A DNA stretch of 60,946 nt from Neisseria sp. (lineage in GTDB: Bacteria > Pseudomonadota > Gammaproteobacteria > Burkholderiales > Neisseriaceae): the NCBI RefSeq assembly GCF_030530745.1, contig NZ_JAUMUI010000013.1, forward strand, positions 1 to 60,946, read 5' to 3'. Numbering within the stretch: position 1 is the first letter of the stretch; each line of letters opens with the position of its first letter. Shown here one piece after another: positions 1 through 8,712 of the stretch. Below the pieces are notes generated by a model, which ran no database searches, had not been told where the DNA came from, and saw only the letters and a program-made list of their open reading frames with translations. Position numbers and translations under genes: made by a program.

Positions 1-54
1 GAACGCTTTGTAGAGGGCTTTCGGACGGGGGTTCGATTCCCCCCGCCTCCACCA
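1..54 (+). ncRNA. ssrA: tmRNA, 3' end (partial)
   Basis: This is the 3' terminal part of transfer-messenger RNA, which rescues ribosomes stalled on mRNAs without a stop codon. The T-arm (GGGGGTTCGATTCCCCCC) and the CCA end are encoded. The preceding GAACGCTTTGTAGAGGGCTTTCGGACG matches the Neisseria ssrA 3' domain as I remember it, and unlike a tRNA it lacks anticodon-arm spacing. The gene starts left of the window, so the tag-coding part is not visible. Confidence 0.92.
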
Positions 55-63
55 GCATATCCG

Positions 64-100
64 GCCTGAAAACCACCCCGGTTTTCGGGCTTTTCTTTTT
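64..100 (+). terminator. Rho-independent terminator of ssrA
   Basis: An 11-bp stem (64-74 with 80-90, one T-G pair) closes a 5-base CACCC-type loop and is followed by a T-rich run, CTTTTCTTTTT. It lies 9 bases after the tmRNA CCA end. Confidence 0.85.
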
Positions 101-217
101 AACCCGTTCGGCCGGTGTGTTTTTGCCACTCTTTCCGGCAAATGTTTTCACTATTTCGTCAATTTGCAATTTCTATGCTTGCAATGCAAACCGTTTTTAT
201 TTATATTCGTGTCTAAT

Positions 218-236
218 AATAAAACCAATTCTTATT
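218..236 (+). promoter_or_regulatory. Putative Fur box upstream of bfd
   Basis: The 19-base stretch AATAAAACCAATTCTTATT is an imperfect palindrome. Its complement begins AATAAGAAT, the half-site of the iron-repressor Fur in many bacteria. It ends 28 bases before the bfd start, where a repressor would block transcription. Bfd is Fur-repressed in other bacteria. The second half-site is weak, so this is an inference from position and one good half. Confidence 0.45.
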
Positions 237-264
237 TTAGAAGCGTAAAACAAGGAGCACGAAA

Positions 265-471
265 ATGTTTGTCTGCATCTGCAATGCCGTTACTGAGCGC
301 CAAATCCAAGAAACCGTTGCCGCCGGTGCCAGCAGCCTGAGCGATTTGCAGGCGCAGTTGGGGGTGGCTGCCTGCTGCGGATGCTGCAGCGATTTGGCCG
401 CTTCTTATTTAACCGGCAGCAGCGCCCAAGGCCAGAGCACGGTTACTGCGGGCATTAACGTACAAAGCTGA
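265..471 (+). CDS. bfd: Bacterioferritin-associated ferredoxin
   Basis: A 68-residue [2Fe-2S] protein of the Bfd family. Bfd docks on bacterioferritin and passes electrons that reduce stored Fe(III), releasing iron to the cytosol. Cysteines at C4 and C6 (VCIC) and the cluster C37, C38, C40, C41 supply the CxC...CxxC iron-sulfur ligands. The length and the helical C-terminal half agree with the family (about 64 residues in E. coli). The start is preceded by AAGGAG. It is monocistronic, between the ssrA terminator and a DUS-pair terminator. Its likely partners bfrA and bfrB lie 8 kb downstream. A Fur-like site precedes it. Confidence 0.92.
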   Translation: MFVCICNAVTERQIQETVAAGASSLSDLQAQLGVAACCGCCSDLAASYLTGSSAQGQSTVTAGINVQS

Positions 472-492
472 TTTTGTTTGGTTTGTTATGAT

Positions 493-528
493 AACAGGCC
501 GTCTGAAAATATTTTCAGACGGCCTGTT
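493..528 (+). terminator. DUS inverted-pair terminator after bfd
   Basis: Two AACAGGCCGTCTGAA-type arms, in opposite orientation around a short AT-rich loop, form a stem of about 16 bp. Inverted DUS pairs are a known terminator form in Neisseria. Confidence 0.75.
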
Positions 529-563
529 TGCTTTTGTACAATGTTTCTGCATTTTCAAACTTT

Positions 564-646
564 CCACGTCATACTCGGGCCTGACCCGAGTATCTTTTGG
601 CTTTCGAAAATAACAGATACTCGGGGCAAGCCCGAGTATGACGTGG
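564..646. repeat. Double-hairpin palindromic repeat, copy 1
   Basis: Two inverted arms (CCACGTCATACTCGGGC left, GCCCGAGTATGACGTGG right) flank an AT-rich core of about 20 bases. Each arm is itself a hairpin (ATACTCGGG...CCCGAGTAT type). The design resembles Neisseria dRS3 repeats, with a different core word. Near-identical copies lie near 6.2, 14.2, 19.4, 51.4 and 58.8 kb. It sits between the convergent bfd and fadD. Confidence 0.8.
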
Positions 647-683
647 AGGGTTTTGAAGAGGGCTGTATGGGTTTTGCAAAGGC

Positions 684-2360
684 TCAAGCGTTCCCTTGCG
701 CTTCGTTGCGCAGCTCGCGGCGCAGGATTTTGCCCACGTTCGATTTGGGCAGCTCGTCGCGGAATTCGATGTTTTTGGGCACTTTGTAGGCGGTCAGCTC
801 GGTGCGGCAGAAGGCAGTCAGCTCTTCGGCAGTGAGCGACGGGTCTTTTTTCACCACAAACAGTTTCAGCGCTTCGCCTGTTTTTTCGCTGGACACGCCG
901 ATGCAGGCCACTTCGAGCACTTTGTCGTGGTGCGCCACCACTTCTTCGATTTCGTTGGGGTAAACGTTGAAGCCCGAAACCACAATCAAATCTTTTTTGC
1001 GGTCGACCAGTTTGAACCAGCCTTTTTCGTCCATCACGGCGATGTCGCCGGTTTCGAGAAAGCCGCGCGCATCGATGGCTTTGGCGGTTTCTTCGGGGCG
1101 GTTCCAATAGCCTTTCATCACTTGCGGGCCGCGTATCCACATTTCACCGGGCTGTCCTACCGGAACTTCTTTGCCGTCGGCACCGCGCAGTTCGACTTCG
1201 GTAGAAGGCACGGGCAGGCCGATGCCGCCGCTGTAGGCGGGGATGTTCAGAGGGTTGCAGCACACGCCGGGGCTGGCTTCGGTGAGGCCGTAGGCTTCGA
1301 CGATGGGGGTGCCGGTGATGTTTTTCCATTTTTCGGCCACGGCTTTTTGGGTAGCCATGCCGCCGCCGAGGGTGAGCTTGAGGGCGGAGAAATCGACTTC
1401 GGCGAAATCGGGGCGGTTGGCCATGGCGTTAAACAGGGTGTTCACGCCGATAAACACGCTGATTTTTTCTTTTTTCATATCGCCGATAAAGCTTTTCATA
1501 TCGCGCGGGTTGGTAATCAGCATGATTTTGGCGGCGGCCTGGGTGAAAATCATCAGGTTTACGGTGAGTGCGAAAATATGGTAGAGCGGCAGAGCGGCAA
1601 TCACCACTTCTTCGCCGGGCACGAGTTTGTTTTTAATCCATTCGGCAGCCTGCTGCATATTGGCGCAGATGTTGCCGTGGGTGAGGACGGCGCCTTTTGC
1701 TGTGCCGGTGGTGCCGCCGGTGTATTGCAGGAAGGCGGTGTCGTCGCGGGTAATACCGACGGGGGTAAAGGGTTGCGATGCGCCTTGTTTTAAGGCCGTC
1801 TGAAAGGAAATAGTATTGGCGATGCGGTATTCGGGCACCATTTTTTTGATTTTGCGCAGCACGAAATTAATCAGGCTGCCTTTGAAGAAGCCGAACATAT
1901 CGCCGACGGTGGCAACGATAACGTTTTTGATTTTGGTGCGCGGCAGCACCAATTCGAGCGTGTTGGCGAAGTTTTCAAGCACGACGATGGTGGTGGCGCC
2001 GCTGTCGTTGAGCTGGTGTTTGAGTTCGCGCGGGGTATAGAGCGGGTTGGTGTTCACTACTGTTAGGCCGGCCTGAAGGGCGCCGAAGAGGGCGACGGGG
2101 TATTGCATCAGGTTGGGCATCATAATCGCCACGCGTTCGCCGCGCGGCAGTTTGAGGGTGTTTTGCAGGAACGAGGCGAAGTCGTTAACCAGCTTGGCGG
2201 TTTCGGCATAGCTAATGGTTTTGCCGAGGTTTTGGAAGGCGGGGCGGTGGCCGTATTTTTTGGCGCTTTCTTGGAATACCTGAATCACCGATTGGTAGCG
2301 CGCGGGGTCGATTTCGGCGCTTACGCCCTCTTCGTAACTGTCGAGCCAGATTTTTTCCAT
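684..2360 (-). CDS. fadD: Long-chain-fatty-acid--CoA ligase
   Basis: A 558-residue acyl-CoA synthetase of the ANL superfamily that activates long-chain fatty acids with ATP and CoA at the inner membrane. The AMP-binding P-loop TGGTTGTAKG is near residue 213, the acyl-adenylate motif GLTEASPG is in the middle third, and the C-terminal hinge GWFKLVDRKKDL is near residue 450. The final catalytic-lysine region SNVGKILRRELR is intact. Length and the N-terminal WLDSYEEGV start match E. coli FadD (561 residues). It lies 60 bases after mnmA on the same strand, with a DUS hairpin between, so it probably has its own promoter. Confidence 0.93.
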   Translation of the reverse strand: MEKIWLDSYEEGVSAEIDPARYQSVIQVFQESAKKYGHRPAFQNLGKTISYAETAKLVNDFASFLQNTLKLPRGERVAIMMPNLMQYPVALFGALQAGLTVVNTNPLYTPRELKHQLNDSGATTIVVLENFANTLELVLPRTKIKNVIVATVGDMFGFFKGSLINFVLRKIKKMVPEYRIANTISFQTALKQGASQPFTPVGITRDDTAFLQYTGGTTGTAKGAVLTHGNICANMQQAAEWIKNKLVPGEEVVIAALPLYHIFALTVNLMIFTQAAAKIMLITNPRDMKSFIGDMKKEKISVFIGVNTLFNAMANRPDFAEVDFSALKLTLGGGMATQKAVAEKWKNITGTPIVEAYGLTEASPGVCCNPLNIPAYSGGIGLPVPSTEVELRGADGKEVPVGQPGEMWIRGPQVMKGYWNRPEETAKAIDARGFLETGDIAVMDEKGWFKLVDRKKDLIVVSGFNVYPNEIEEVVAHHDKVLEVACIGVSSEKTGEALKLFVVKKDPSLTAEELTAFCRTELTAYKVPKNIEFRDELPKSNVGKILRRELRNEAQGNA

Positions 2361-2383
2361 GATGTGTTTCCTTGTGTTGTGCA

Positions 2384-2410
2384 GGCCGTCTGAAAGCTTT
2401 TCAGACGGCC
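2384..2410 (-). terminator. DUS inverted-pair hairpin between mnmA and fadD
   Basis: A perfect GGCCGTCTGAAA...TTTCAGACGGCC inverted repeat with a 3-base loop lies just after the mnmA stop on the minus strand. It is a terminator candidate and an uptake sequence at once. Confidence 0.6.
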
Positions 2411-2420
2411 CGTGGCTTTA

Positions 2421-3518
2421 TCAGGCAATGATAACGGGCTTGTCGGTTGTGGTGATGATGCCGCCGCCCAAGCAGATGTCGCCGCTGTATAACACGGCGG
2501 ATTGGCCGGGGGTAACCGCCCATTGGGGTTCGTCGAACAGCAGCTCTGCGGTTTCGTTGTCGAGGTAACGCAGTTCGCACGGGGCATCGGCCATGCGGTA
2601 GCGGGTTTTGCAGGTGTAGCGGCCTTCAGACGGCCTTTCGGGCAATGTCCAGCTTAAGTCGTTCATTATTAAACTGTTGGTATAGAGCAGCGGGTGGCCG
2701 TGGCCTTGCACCACAATCAGCCGGTTTTTGCTTAAATCTTTGCCGGCCACAAACCACGGTTCGCCCGCGCCGCCGATGCCCAAGCCTTTGCGCTGGCCGA
2801 TGGTGTAGAACATGAGGCCGACGTGCCCGCCCACTTTTTTGCCTTCGGGCGTAACCATGTCGCCGTTGTCGGTGGGCAGGTATTGCTGCAAAAATTCGCG
2901 GAACGGCCGCTCGCCGATAAAGCAGATGCCGGTGCTGTCTTTTTTGGCGGCGGTGGGCAGCTTGGCTTCGGCGGCCAGCCGGCGCACTTCGGGTTTTTCC
3001 AAACCGCCCAGGGGGAAAACGGCGCGCGAAAGCTGGTGCGGTTGCAGGCGGTAGAGAAAATAGCTTTGGTCTTTGTTGGCATCCCGCCCTTTGAGCAGGT
3101 AGTGCACGCCGTCGCGCACTTCTTTGCGGGCGTAGTGGCCGGTGGCAATCGCGTCGGCGCCTTGTTCGACGGCGTAGTCGAGAAAGCATTTGAATTTGAT
3201 TTCGGCGTTGCACAATACGTCGGGGTTGGGGGTGCGGCCGGCGGAATATTCTTTTAAGAAATAGGCGAATACGTTGTCTTTGTATTGGGCGGCGAAGTTG
3301 ACGATGTCGATGTCGATATTGAGAATGTCGGCCACGGTGATGGCGTCGAACGAATCCTGCTTGATGCTGCAATATTCGTCGTTGTCGTCGTCTTCCCAGT
3401 TTTGCATAAACACGCCGCGCACCTGATGCCCCTGCTGTTTGAGCAGGGCGGCGGTTACGGAGGAATCGACGCCGCCGGAAAGGCCGACGATGATGTTTTG
3501 GGGGGTGTTTGCTTGCAT
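2421..3518 (-). CDS. mnmA: tRNA-specific 2-thiouridylase MnmA
   Basis: A 365-residue enzyme that puts sulfur on C2 of wobble uridine U34 in tRNA(Lys), tRNA(Glu) and tRNA(Gln), using ATP and a sulfur relay. The N-type ATP pyrophosphatase PP-loop SGGVDSS is at residues 14-20. The two catalytic cysteines are visible in [10 protein letters not shown] (about 100) and [10 protein letters not shown] (about 200). The C-terminal beta-barrel is complete, and the length is usual for the family. The same nucleotide is also a target of the MnmC-type protein encoded at 36.1-37.8 kb. The ATG at 3518 fits the conserved N-terminus; a longer frame upstream is not family-like. Confidence 0.95.
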   Translation of the reverse strand: MQANTPQNIIVGLSGGVDSSVTAALLKQQGHQVRGVFMQNWEDDDNDEYCSIKQDSFDAITVADILNIDIDIVNFAAQYKDNVFAYFLKEYSAGRTPNPDVLCNAEIKFKCFLDYAVEQGADAIATGHYARKEVRDGVHYLLKGRDANKDQSYFLYRLQPHQLSRAVFPLGGLEKPEVRRLAAEAKLPTAAKKDSTGICFIGERPFREFLQQYLPTDNGDMVTPEGKKVGGHVGLMFYTIGQRKGLGIGGAGEPWFVAGKDLSKNRLIVVQGHGHPLLYTNSLIMNDLSWTLPERPSEGRYTCKTRYRMADAPCELRYLDNETAELLFDEPQWAVTPGQSAVLYSGDICLGGGIITTTDKPVIIA

Positions 3519-3747
3519 GGCGCGGATATGGGGGCGGTGCAGGGGTTATAAAAGCGTTGATTCTAGCATTTTCAGACGGCCTGAAACACCTGCAGCATTT
3601 ATCGCGAACATTATCGATAGCGGGGCGGGTTATTTCAGCGCAAGGCGGTAAGGCAGATGATGCGGCTGCGGAGAACGGTTCTGCTGCTGTTTTGGCAGCC
3701 TGCAAAACCGTTTTTAAGCCAAGGTTTGATGAAAGTAAATTTATCCG
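3519..3747. other. Intergenic stretch upstream of mnmA
   Basis: About 230 bases hold a single DUS pair remnant (TTTTCAGACGGCCTGAAA near 3570) and probably the mnmA promoter. No conserved gene is seen in any frame; the short frames here are not protein-like. Confidence 0.5.
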
Positions 3748-3904
3748 CTGTGGCGGATAAATTTAACTTCCGCTACGGCGTTGCCGCGCTTTGGTTCAAA
3801 GAGAACGATTCTGTAAGCCGGGGAAGCGGCAATAGAACCGGTTCCGTACTGCTTGTACTGTCTGCGGCTTGCTGCTTGGTATCGAAATAATCGAATCCGC
3901 TATA
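3748..3904. repeat. Correia-like repeat element (about 157 bp)
   Basis: The left end GTGGCGGATAAATTTAAC and right end TCGAATCCGCTATA are degenerate Correia-type terminal repeats (consensus TATAGTGGATTAA). The interior carries the typical words CTACGGCGTTGCCGCGC, GTACTGTCTGCGGC and an inserted segment with CAAAGAGAACGATT, which marks the longer size class. It lies between purN and mnmA. Further copies are near 6.1, 30.1 and 38.0 kb. Confidence 0.7.
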
Positions 3905-3915
3905 AGCATTGGTTT

Positions 3916-4545
3916 TCACGCCAGCAGGCGGGCATTTTGCACCGTTGAATCCGGGCTGCGGATAACGCGGTTGCCCGATATTTTCAGACGGCCTGCAACG
4001 AAATCAGCCACGGCCTGCGGGAGAATCAGGTGTTCCGCTTCCAACACGCGCGCGGCGAGTGTGTCGGCGGTGTCGTTGTCGGACACCGGCACCGCGCCCT
4101 GTGCGATTATGGGGCCGCAGTCCAGCTCGGGGGTAACGAAATGCACGGTGCAGCCTGCGATGCGGCAGCCTGCCTCAATGGCCCGTTCGTGGGTGTGCAG
4201 GCCGGTGAAGGCGGGCAGCAGCGAGGGGTGGATGTTGATCAGGCGGCCTTCGTAATGCCGGCAGAATTCGGGCGTGAGTATGCGCATAAAGCCCGCCAAT
4301 ACGACCAAATCGGGTTGGTAGGCGTCGATTTTCCGCATCATGGCTTCGTCGAATGCCAAGCGGCTGTCGAAACTTTTATGGTTGAGACTGTCGGTGGCAA
4401 TGTTGCGTTCCGCCGCCCAGGCCAAACCGGCGGCGGCTTCGTTGTTGCTTAACACGGCGGCGATGCGGGCATCGGGAATCTGTGCTTCCACGATGGCCTG
4501 CATATTGCTGCCCCTACCGGAAATCAGGATAACGATGTTTTTCAT
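3916..4545 (-). CDS. purN: Phosphoribosylglycinamide formyltransferase (GART 1)
   Basis: A 209-residue purine-biosynthesis enzyme that transfers a formyl group from 10-formyl-THF to GAR. The N-terminal substrate-phosphate loop ISGRGSNMQAI (8-18) is present. So is the catalytic block around INIHPSLLPAFTGLHTHERAIEAGCRIAGCTVHFV, with Asn, His and the following Asp of VTPELDCGPII. Length equals E. coli PurN (212). It is followed by a Correia-like element and is probably monocistronic. purE is at 18.1 kb, so the pathway genes are scattered. Confidence 0.95.
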   Translation of the reverse strand: MKNIVILISGRGSNMQAIVEAQIPDARIAAVLSNNEAAAGLAWAAERNIATDSLNHKSFDSRLAFDEAMMRKIDAYQPDLVVLAGFMRILTPEFCRHYEGRLINIHPSLLPAFTGLHTHERAIEAGCRIAGCTVHFVTPELDCGPIIAQGAVPVSDNDTADTLAARVLEAEHLILPQAVADFVAGRLKISGNRVIRSPDSTVQNARLLA

Positions 4546-4660
4546 ATTTCAGACGGCCTTTTAACTTTTAATCGGAGTGGTTGGAAAAAATAATGCCGCT
4601 GCGGTATGCAGGAAAGTGCGGCAGAAACCGGTACAGGCTTTATAACAGGCTTGAGCCGTA

Positions 4661-5230
4661 TCAAATCTTATTGCGCTCTTCCAGCTTCGCCAGCCGTGCC
4701 TCGAAACGCTCGGTGTCGTCGCGCAGGGTATCGACTTCGCGCGACCATGCCGACAGCGTGTGTTTGTTTACCACGGGCGCTTCCGGCTCTTTGGCGAAGT
4801 CGCCGAGCTGTTCGAGTATGCTCAGGCCGATTTGCTTGGCGGTGTGGCCGGCTTTTTCGGCGCGCATGCTGATGCCGCCTGCCGCCGCATCGCCGAACAG
4901 GCGGCTTAAGTCGTTGTTGGCGTGGTAGCGCAGGCTGCCGATAAGCGGCAGCAGGGCCATGCCTAAGCCGGTGTCGCCGCTAACGGAAACATCGCCCACG
5001 CCGGGCGTTTGCCCTTGCAGCACTTTCTGCACCGCACCGGAGTTGAAGCGGATTTCGGTGTCGGCCGTGTTTCGGGCGCATTCCAAAAAGCCCTGCGCGT
5101 TAAACGTGCCGGTAATCTGCACGCCGGCGGCGTGCAGGCCGAGTGTTTTGCCTGCAAAAGCACCCAAGGCGGCTTGGGTTTCGCGGTTTTGCTGGATAAG
5201 GTGGTTGATAACGGGGAGTAGGGCGCTCAT
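4661..5230 (-). CDS. ubiJ: SCP2-domain protein, UbiJ-like
   Basis: A 189-residue protein resembling UbiJ, an accessory factor that carries hydrophobic ubiquinone intermediates for the soluble Ubi complex. The N-terminal part (roughly 15-110) has the sterol-carrier SCP2 pattern, with alternating strands and GDVSVSGDTGLGMALLPLIGSL. The C-terminal 35 residues (SREVDTLRDDTERFEARLAKLEE) form a coiled coil, as in UbiJ. Length is close to E. coli UbiJ (201). In E. coli ubiJ sits with ubiE and ubiB; neither is here, so the symbol rests on domain order only. Confidence 0.72.
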   Translation of the reverse strand: MSALLPVINHLIQQNRETQAALGAFAGKTLGLHAAGVQITGTFNAQGFLECARNTADTEIRFNSGAVQKVLQGQTPGVGDVSVSGDTGLGMALLPLIGSLRYHANNDLSRLFGDAAAGGISMRAEKAGHTAKQIGLSILEQLGDFAKEPEAPVVNKHTLSAWSREVDTLRDDTERFEARLAKLEERNKI

Positions 5231-5248
5231 GCAAATCTTCTTTCTCGA

Positions 5249-5286
5249 AGGCCGTCTGAAAACGGCATTGGGGTTTCAGACGGCCT
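5249..5286 (-). terminator. DUS inverted-pair hairpin
   Basis: Inverted AAGGCCGTCTGAAA arms with a loop of about 10 bases lie between the SDR gene and the ubiJ-like gene, just after the SDR stop on the minus strand. Confidence 0.55.
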
Positions 5287-5291
5287 TTATA

Positions 5292-6068
5292 TCACAATAA
5301 TATCCCGGCGAAATCATCATAAACCGTATGCACGGTTTTGCCGCCGCGCCGGTCGGCTGTGTCGAACTCGGGTTCGGGCAGGCCGAGTTTGGCGGCTTCG
5401 GCGCGGTAGAATTCGTGTTTGGGCGGGTGTTGCGGCTCGACGATATTGCGTATCCGCAAACCGGCGGGCGTGGCGGCGGCTCGGTGCAGGGCGGCAACGG
5501 CGCGGCTGCGGTGCAGCATATTCACGGGTTGGTGTGCGCCGGCAAGATGCTTGCGTTTCAGCAGGCTGTGCAAAGGGTGGCGCTCGGCGCAATAGAGGCC
5601 GCCCAAACGTAAAATGTCGATATTGGCGATGCCGCTGTTTAAGAACAGTTCTTCGGCTTGGCGCACTTTGCGCGCGCTTTCGGTTTGCGGGGCGGGCGGG
5701 GTGTGTTCGCCGCATTCGCGCACGGCGCCGCCGTAAACCGAAGTGCTGCTTGCATAAACGATATGGCCGATGCCGAAATGCCGCGCAAGTTGCAGCCAGC
5801 CTGCCAGCACGGCGGGGTAGCCGGCAACGGCGGAAGGCGGCAGCAGGCAGAACCACACGGGTTTGTCTGCCCATGTCTGCCAGAAATCCGCCTGAAAAAC
5901 CTGAGCATCGTTTAAATCGGCAGCGTGCAGGTCTACCGGCAGGTTGATGTCGTCGGAAGTGATTCTTCGTTTGAGCGCCGATACGCAGCTGCCGCCCTCG
6001 AACATTTTTTCGGCCAGCGGCCTGCCCAGATAACCCAGGCCGAGTATGGCGCAATCGGGTGTGTGCAT
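5292..6068 (-). CDS. NAD(P)-dependent epimerase/dehydratase family protein (YeeZ-like SDR)
   Basis: A 258-residue atypical short-chain dehydrogenase. The Rossmann motif GLGYLGRPLA (11-20) replaces the usual GxxGxxG, as in YeeZ-type SDRs. The active-site region VYASSTSVYGG (about 108-118) has the Ser and Tyr, but no clear YxxxK lysine follows, so catalysis cannot be taken for granted. The substrate is unknown. It lies 61 bases before the ubiJ-like gene on the same strand, separated by a DUS hairpin. It is a common unassigned gene in Neisseria and related bacteria. Confidence 0.75.
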   Translation of the reverse strand: MHTPDCAILGLGYLGRPLAEKMFEGGSCVSALKRRITSDDINLPVDLHAADLNDAQVFQADFWQTWADKPVWFCLLPPSAVAGYPAVLAGWLQLARHFGIGHIVYASSTSVYGGAVRECGEHTPPAPQTESARKVRQAEELFLNSGIANIDILRLGGLYCAERHPLHSLLKRKHLAGAHQPVNMLHRSRAVAALHRAAATPAGLRIRNIVEPQHPPKHEFYRAEAAKLGLPEPEFDTADRRGGKTVHTVYDDFAGILL

Positions 6069-6130
6069 TTTTCAGACGGCCTTGTGTGTGGGAAGGGTAA
6101 ACAGTATATAGCTGATATATGATTTTCGAT

Positions 6131-6228
6131 ACTGTAGTGAATCCACTTACTCCGTTACGGCGTTGCTGCGCCTTAGCTCAAAGAGAACGATTTTATAAGC
6201 CGAGAAAGCAGCAACAGAATCGGTTCTG
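6131..6228. repeat. Correia-like element, one end only
   Basis: The left end CTGTAGTGAATCCACTTA and the inner words GTTACGGCGTTGCTGCGCC and CTCAAAGAGAACGATTTTA match the Correia-like copies at 3.8 and 38.0 kb. The right terminal repeat is missing: the homology stops where the double-hairpin repeat at 6229 begins. Confidence 0.65.
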
Positions 6229-6305
6229 TCATGCTCGGGCTTGACCCGGGTATCCGGAATTGTTTTAGAAAAAAGAAGATACTCGGGTCAAGCCCGAGTA
6301 TGACG
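6229..6305. repeat. Double-hairpin palindromic repeat, copy 2
   Basis: The left arm GTCATGCTCGGGCTTGACCC and right arm GGGTCAAGCCCGAGTATGAC flank an AT-rich core. It directly abuts the truncated Correia-like element. Confidence 0.8.
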
Positions 6306-6361
6306 GGTTAACAAACTGCTTTTCGATTGCAGCCGGTGTATGCAAATGCGTGTAAGTAACT

Positions 6362-6396
6362 CAGGCCGTCTGAAAAATATTTTTTCAGACAGCCTG
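6362..6396 (-). terminator. DUS inverted-pair terminator after typA
   Basis: Inverted CAGGCCGTCTGAAAAA arms (one base changed in the right arm) lie 34 bases beyond the typA stop on the minus strand. Confidence 0.65.
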
Positions 6397-6429
6397 TTGT
6401 TTTTAAACGGTTCCAATCAATCCGTCGGT

Positions 6430-8241
6430 TTAATCCGGCTTTTTAAAATGCTTGCGGCGCTCGTGCTCTTGCAGGTAGCGCTTGCGCAGGCGGATGGATT
6501 GCGGGGTGATTTCCACCAACTCGTCATCGTCGATAAACTCGACCGCGCTCTCCAGCGTGAGCTTGATCGGCGTGGTCAGGCGCACGGCTTCGTCGGTGCC
6601 GCTGGCACGCACGTTGGTGAGTTTTTTGCCTTTGAGCGGGTTGACCACCAAGTCGTTGTCGCGGCTGTGGATGCCGATAATCATGCCTTCGTAGATTTTT
6701 TCGCCGGGCGACACGAACATGCGGCCGCGGTCTTCCAGATTCCACAATGCGTAAGCTACCGCTTCGCCTTGTTCCTGCGACACCAGCACGCCGTTGTGGC
6801 GGCCGGGCATATCGGGCTTCACGGGGGCGTAGTCGTCAAACACATGGCTCATCAGCCCCGTGCCGCGCGTCATGGTCATAAACTCGCCCTGAAAGCCGAT
6901 CAGGCCGCGCGCGGGGATGTGGTATTCGAGGCGGGTGCGGCCGTGGCCGTCGCTTTCCATATTGGTTAATTCGCCGCGGCGGCGGCCGAGTTCTTCCATC
7001 ACCGCGCCTTGGTTGTCGTCGGGCACGTCAACGGTGAGGTTTTCATACGGCTCGCATTTTTGGCCGTCGATTTCGCGGAACACCACGCGTGGTTTGCCCA
7101 CGGCCAATTCGTAGCCTTCGCGGCGCATGTTTTCCAACAGGATGGTCAGGTGCAGCTCGCCGCGGCCGGATACGCGGAAAATATCGGCGTCTGCGGTGTC
7201 TTCCACGCGCAGGGCCACGTTGGTGAGCAGCTCTTTGTTGAGGCGGTCGCGGATTTGGCGCGAGGTAACGAATTTGCCTTCGGTGCCGGCCAAGGGGCTG
7301 GTGTTGACCATAAAGTCCATCGTTAAAGTAGGCTCGTCCACGCTGAGCATGGGCAGGCCGACGGGGTTGTCTTTATCGGAAATGGTTACGCCGATGCCGA
7401 TGTCTTCCAAGCCGGAAATAATCACGATGTCGCCGGCTTCGGCTTCTTCCAGCGGCACGCGCTCGAGACCCTTGAAACCCAGCAGTTGGTTGATGCGGCC
7501 TTGTGCCACCTGTTTTTCGTGGTTCATCACGGCAACCACCTGACCGGGTTTGATGCGGCCGTTGAGGATGCGGCCGATGCCGAGGCGGCCGGTGTAGTTG
7601 TCGTAGTCGAGCTGCGAAATTTGCAGTTGCAGGGTTTCGTCGGCGCTGCCTGAAGGGGGCGGGGTGTGCTTCAGAATGGTTTCAAACAGCGGGCGCATGT
7701 CGCTGCTCTCGTCGCCCTCTTCCAGTTTGGCAAAGCCGGAAAGGCCGGATGCGTAAACGATGGGGAAGTCGAGCTGTTCGTCGGTGGCGCCGAGTTTGTC
7801 GAACAGTTCGAAAGTTTGGTCGATTACCCAGCTCGGGCGGGCGGAAGGTTTGTCGATTTTGTTGATCACCACAATCGGGCGCAGGCCGAGCGCCAAGGCT
7901 TTTTTGGTAACGAAGCGGGTTTGCGGCATCGGCCCTTCTTGGGCATCGACCAGCAGCACCACGCAATCAACCATGCCCAGCACGCGCTCCACTTCGCCGC
8001 CGAAGTCGGCGTGCCCGGGGGTATCGACGATGTTGATGTGGTAACCTTCGTATTCGATGGCGGTGTTTTTGGCGAGAATGGTGATACCGCGTTCTTTTTC
8101 GAGATCGTTGCTGTCCATCACGCGCTCGTCAACCTGCTGGTTGGCGCGGAAGGTGCCGGATTGGCGCAAAAGTTGGTCGACCAGCGTGGTTTTGCCGTGG
8201 TCGACGTGGGCGATGATGGCGATATTGCGGATTTGTTTCAT
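6430..8241 (-). CDS. typA: Translational GTPase TypA/BipA
   Basis: A 603-residue ribosome-associated GTPase of the EF-G family, involved in ribosome assembly and stress responses. The P-loop [10 protein letters not shown] is at 11-20, switch I has ERGITI, G3 is [12 protein letters not shown], and NKID supplies base specificity. EF-G-like domains III and V and the BipA-specific C-terminal domain ([13 protein letters not shown], ending in basic residues) are complete. Length matches E. coli BipA (607). It is monocistronic, with an AT-rich 470-bp spacer before the divergent bfrA. Confidence 0.97.
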   Translation of the reverse strand: MKQIRNIAIIAHVDHGKTTLVDQLLRQSGTFRANQQVDERVMDSNDLEKERGITILAKNTAIEYEGYHINIVDTPGHADFGGEVERVLGMVDCVVLLVDAQEGPMPQTRFVTKKALALGLRPIVVINKIDKPSARPSWVIDQTFELFDKLGATDEQLDFPIVYASGLSGFAKLEEGDESSDMRPLFETILKHTPPPSGSADETLQLQISQLDYDNYTGRLGIGRILNGRIKPGQVVAVMNHEKQVAQGRINQLLGFKGLERVPLEEAEAGDIVIISGLEDIGIGVTISDKDNPVGLPMLSVDEPTLTMDFMVNTSPLAGTEGKFVTSRQIRDRLNKELLTNVALRVEDTADADIFRVSGRGELHLTILLENMRREGYELAVGKPRVVFREIDGQKCEPYENLTVDVPDDNQGAVMEELGRRRGELTNMESDGHGRTRLEYHIPARGLIGFQGEFMTMTRGTGLMSHVFDDYAPVKPDMPGRHNGVLVSQEQGEAVAYALWNLEDRGRMFVSPGEKIYEGMIIGIHSRDNDLVVNPLKGKKLTNVRASGTDEAVRLTTPIKLTLESAVEFIDDDELVEITPQSIRLRKRYLQEHERRKHFKKPD

Positions 8242-8609
8242 GGTTTCTTTAGAATTAGGAATAACTGAAAAATAACCGTGAATTATAACATGTTATTTCC
8301 GGCAGGCCTTTCGTGTTTTAAAAATTCCCGTCGGCCGGTTTGATGACTTATTAATAATTAAAGAGCCGTTACCTGATTGAACTATAAAATAAAAATAAAA
8401 ATCATCATAGAAGCGGGCCGGACAGGCTGCGGATGTTGCCGGCGTATGCTCAATTAATTGGTTAAATATTGTAAATAAATAATTGAATTACGATAAATTA
8501 TCAATATTAAGCGCAATAAAAATTAAAGGGAAACAAGAAATTAATTTTGGAAAGATTGTTTTTTCTGCTTCATTGTTTTTGATAATTATTTGTATTTTAA
8601 ATAGAAAAA
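8242..8609. other. AT-rich intergenic region between typA and bfrA
   Basis: About 370 bases, strikingly AT-rich next to GC-rich genes, hold the divergent control regions of typA and bfrA. No DUS, repeat or family-like protein is seen. A short frame over 8483-8746 runs into bfrA and has no coding character. Confidence 0.5.
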
Positions 8610-8638
8610 TTGTAGATTCGAAATTTTTTGCTTACAAT
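8610..8638 (+). promoter_or_regulatory. Sigma-70-type promoter of bfrA-bfrB
   Basis: TTGTAG (8610-8615) and TACAAT (8633-8638) are separated by 17 bases, close to the TTGACA/TATAAT consensus. They lie 75 bases before the bfrA start. Confidence 0.55.
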
Positions 8639-8712
8639 TTAAACCAAGTTCAATACACAACCCGCGCCGGTTTCAAGGCGCACCCGACACCACATGACGA
8701 AAGGACACAATC

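Noticed and set aside
1-54. Possible tRNA(Ser) 3' end
   Set aside because: The sequence before the T-arm fits the tmRNA 3' domain and not a variable arm plus anticodon stem.
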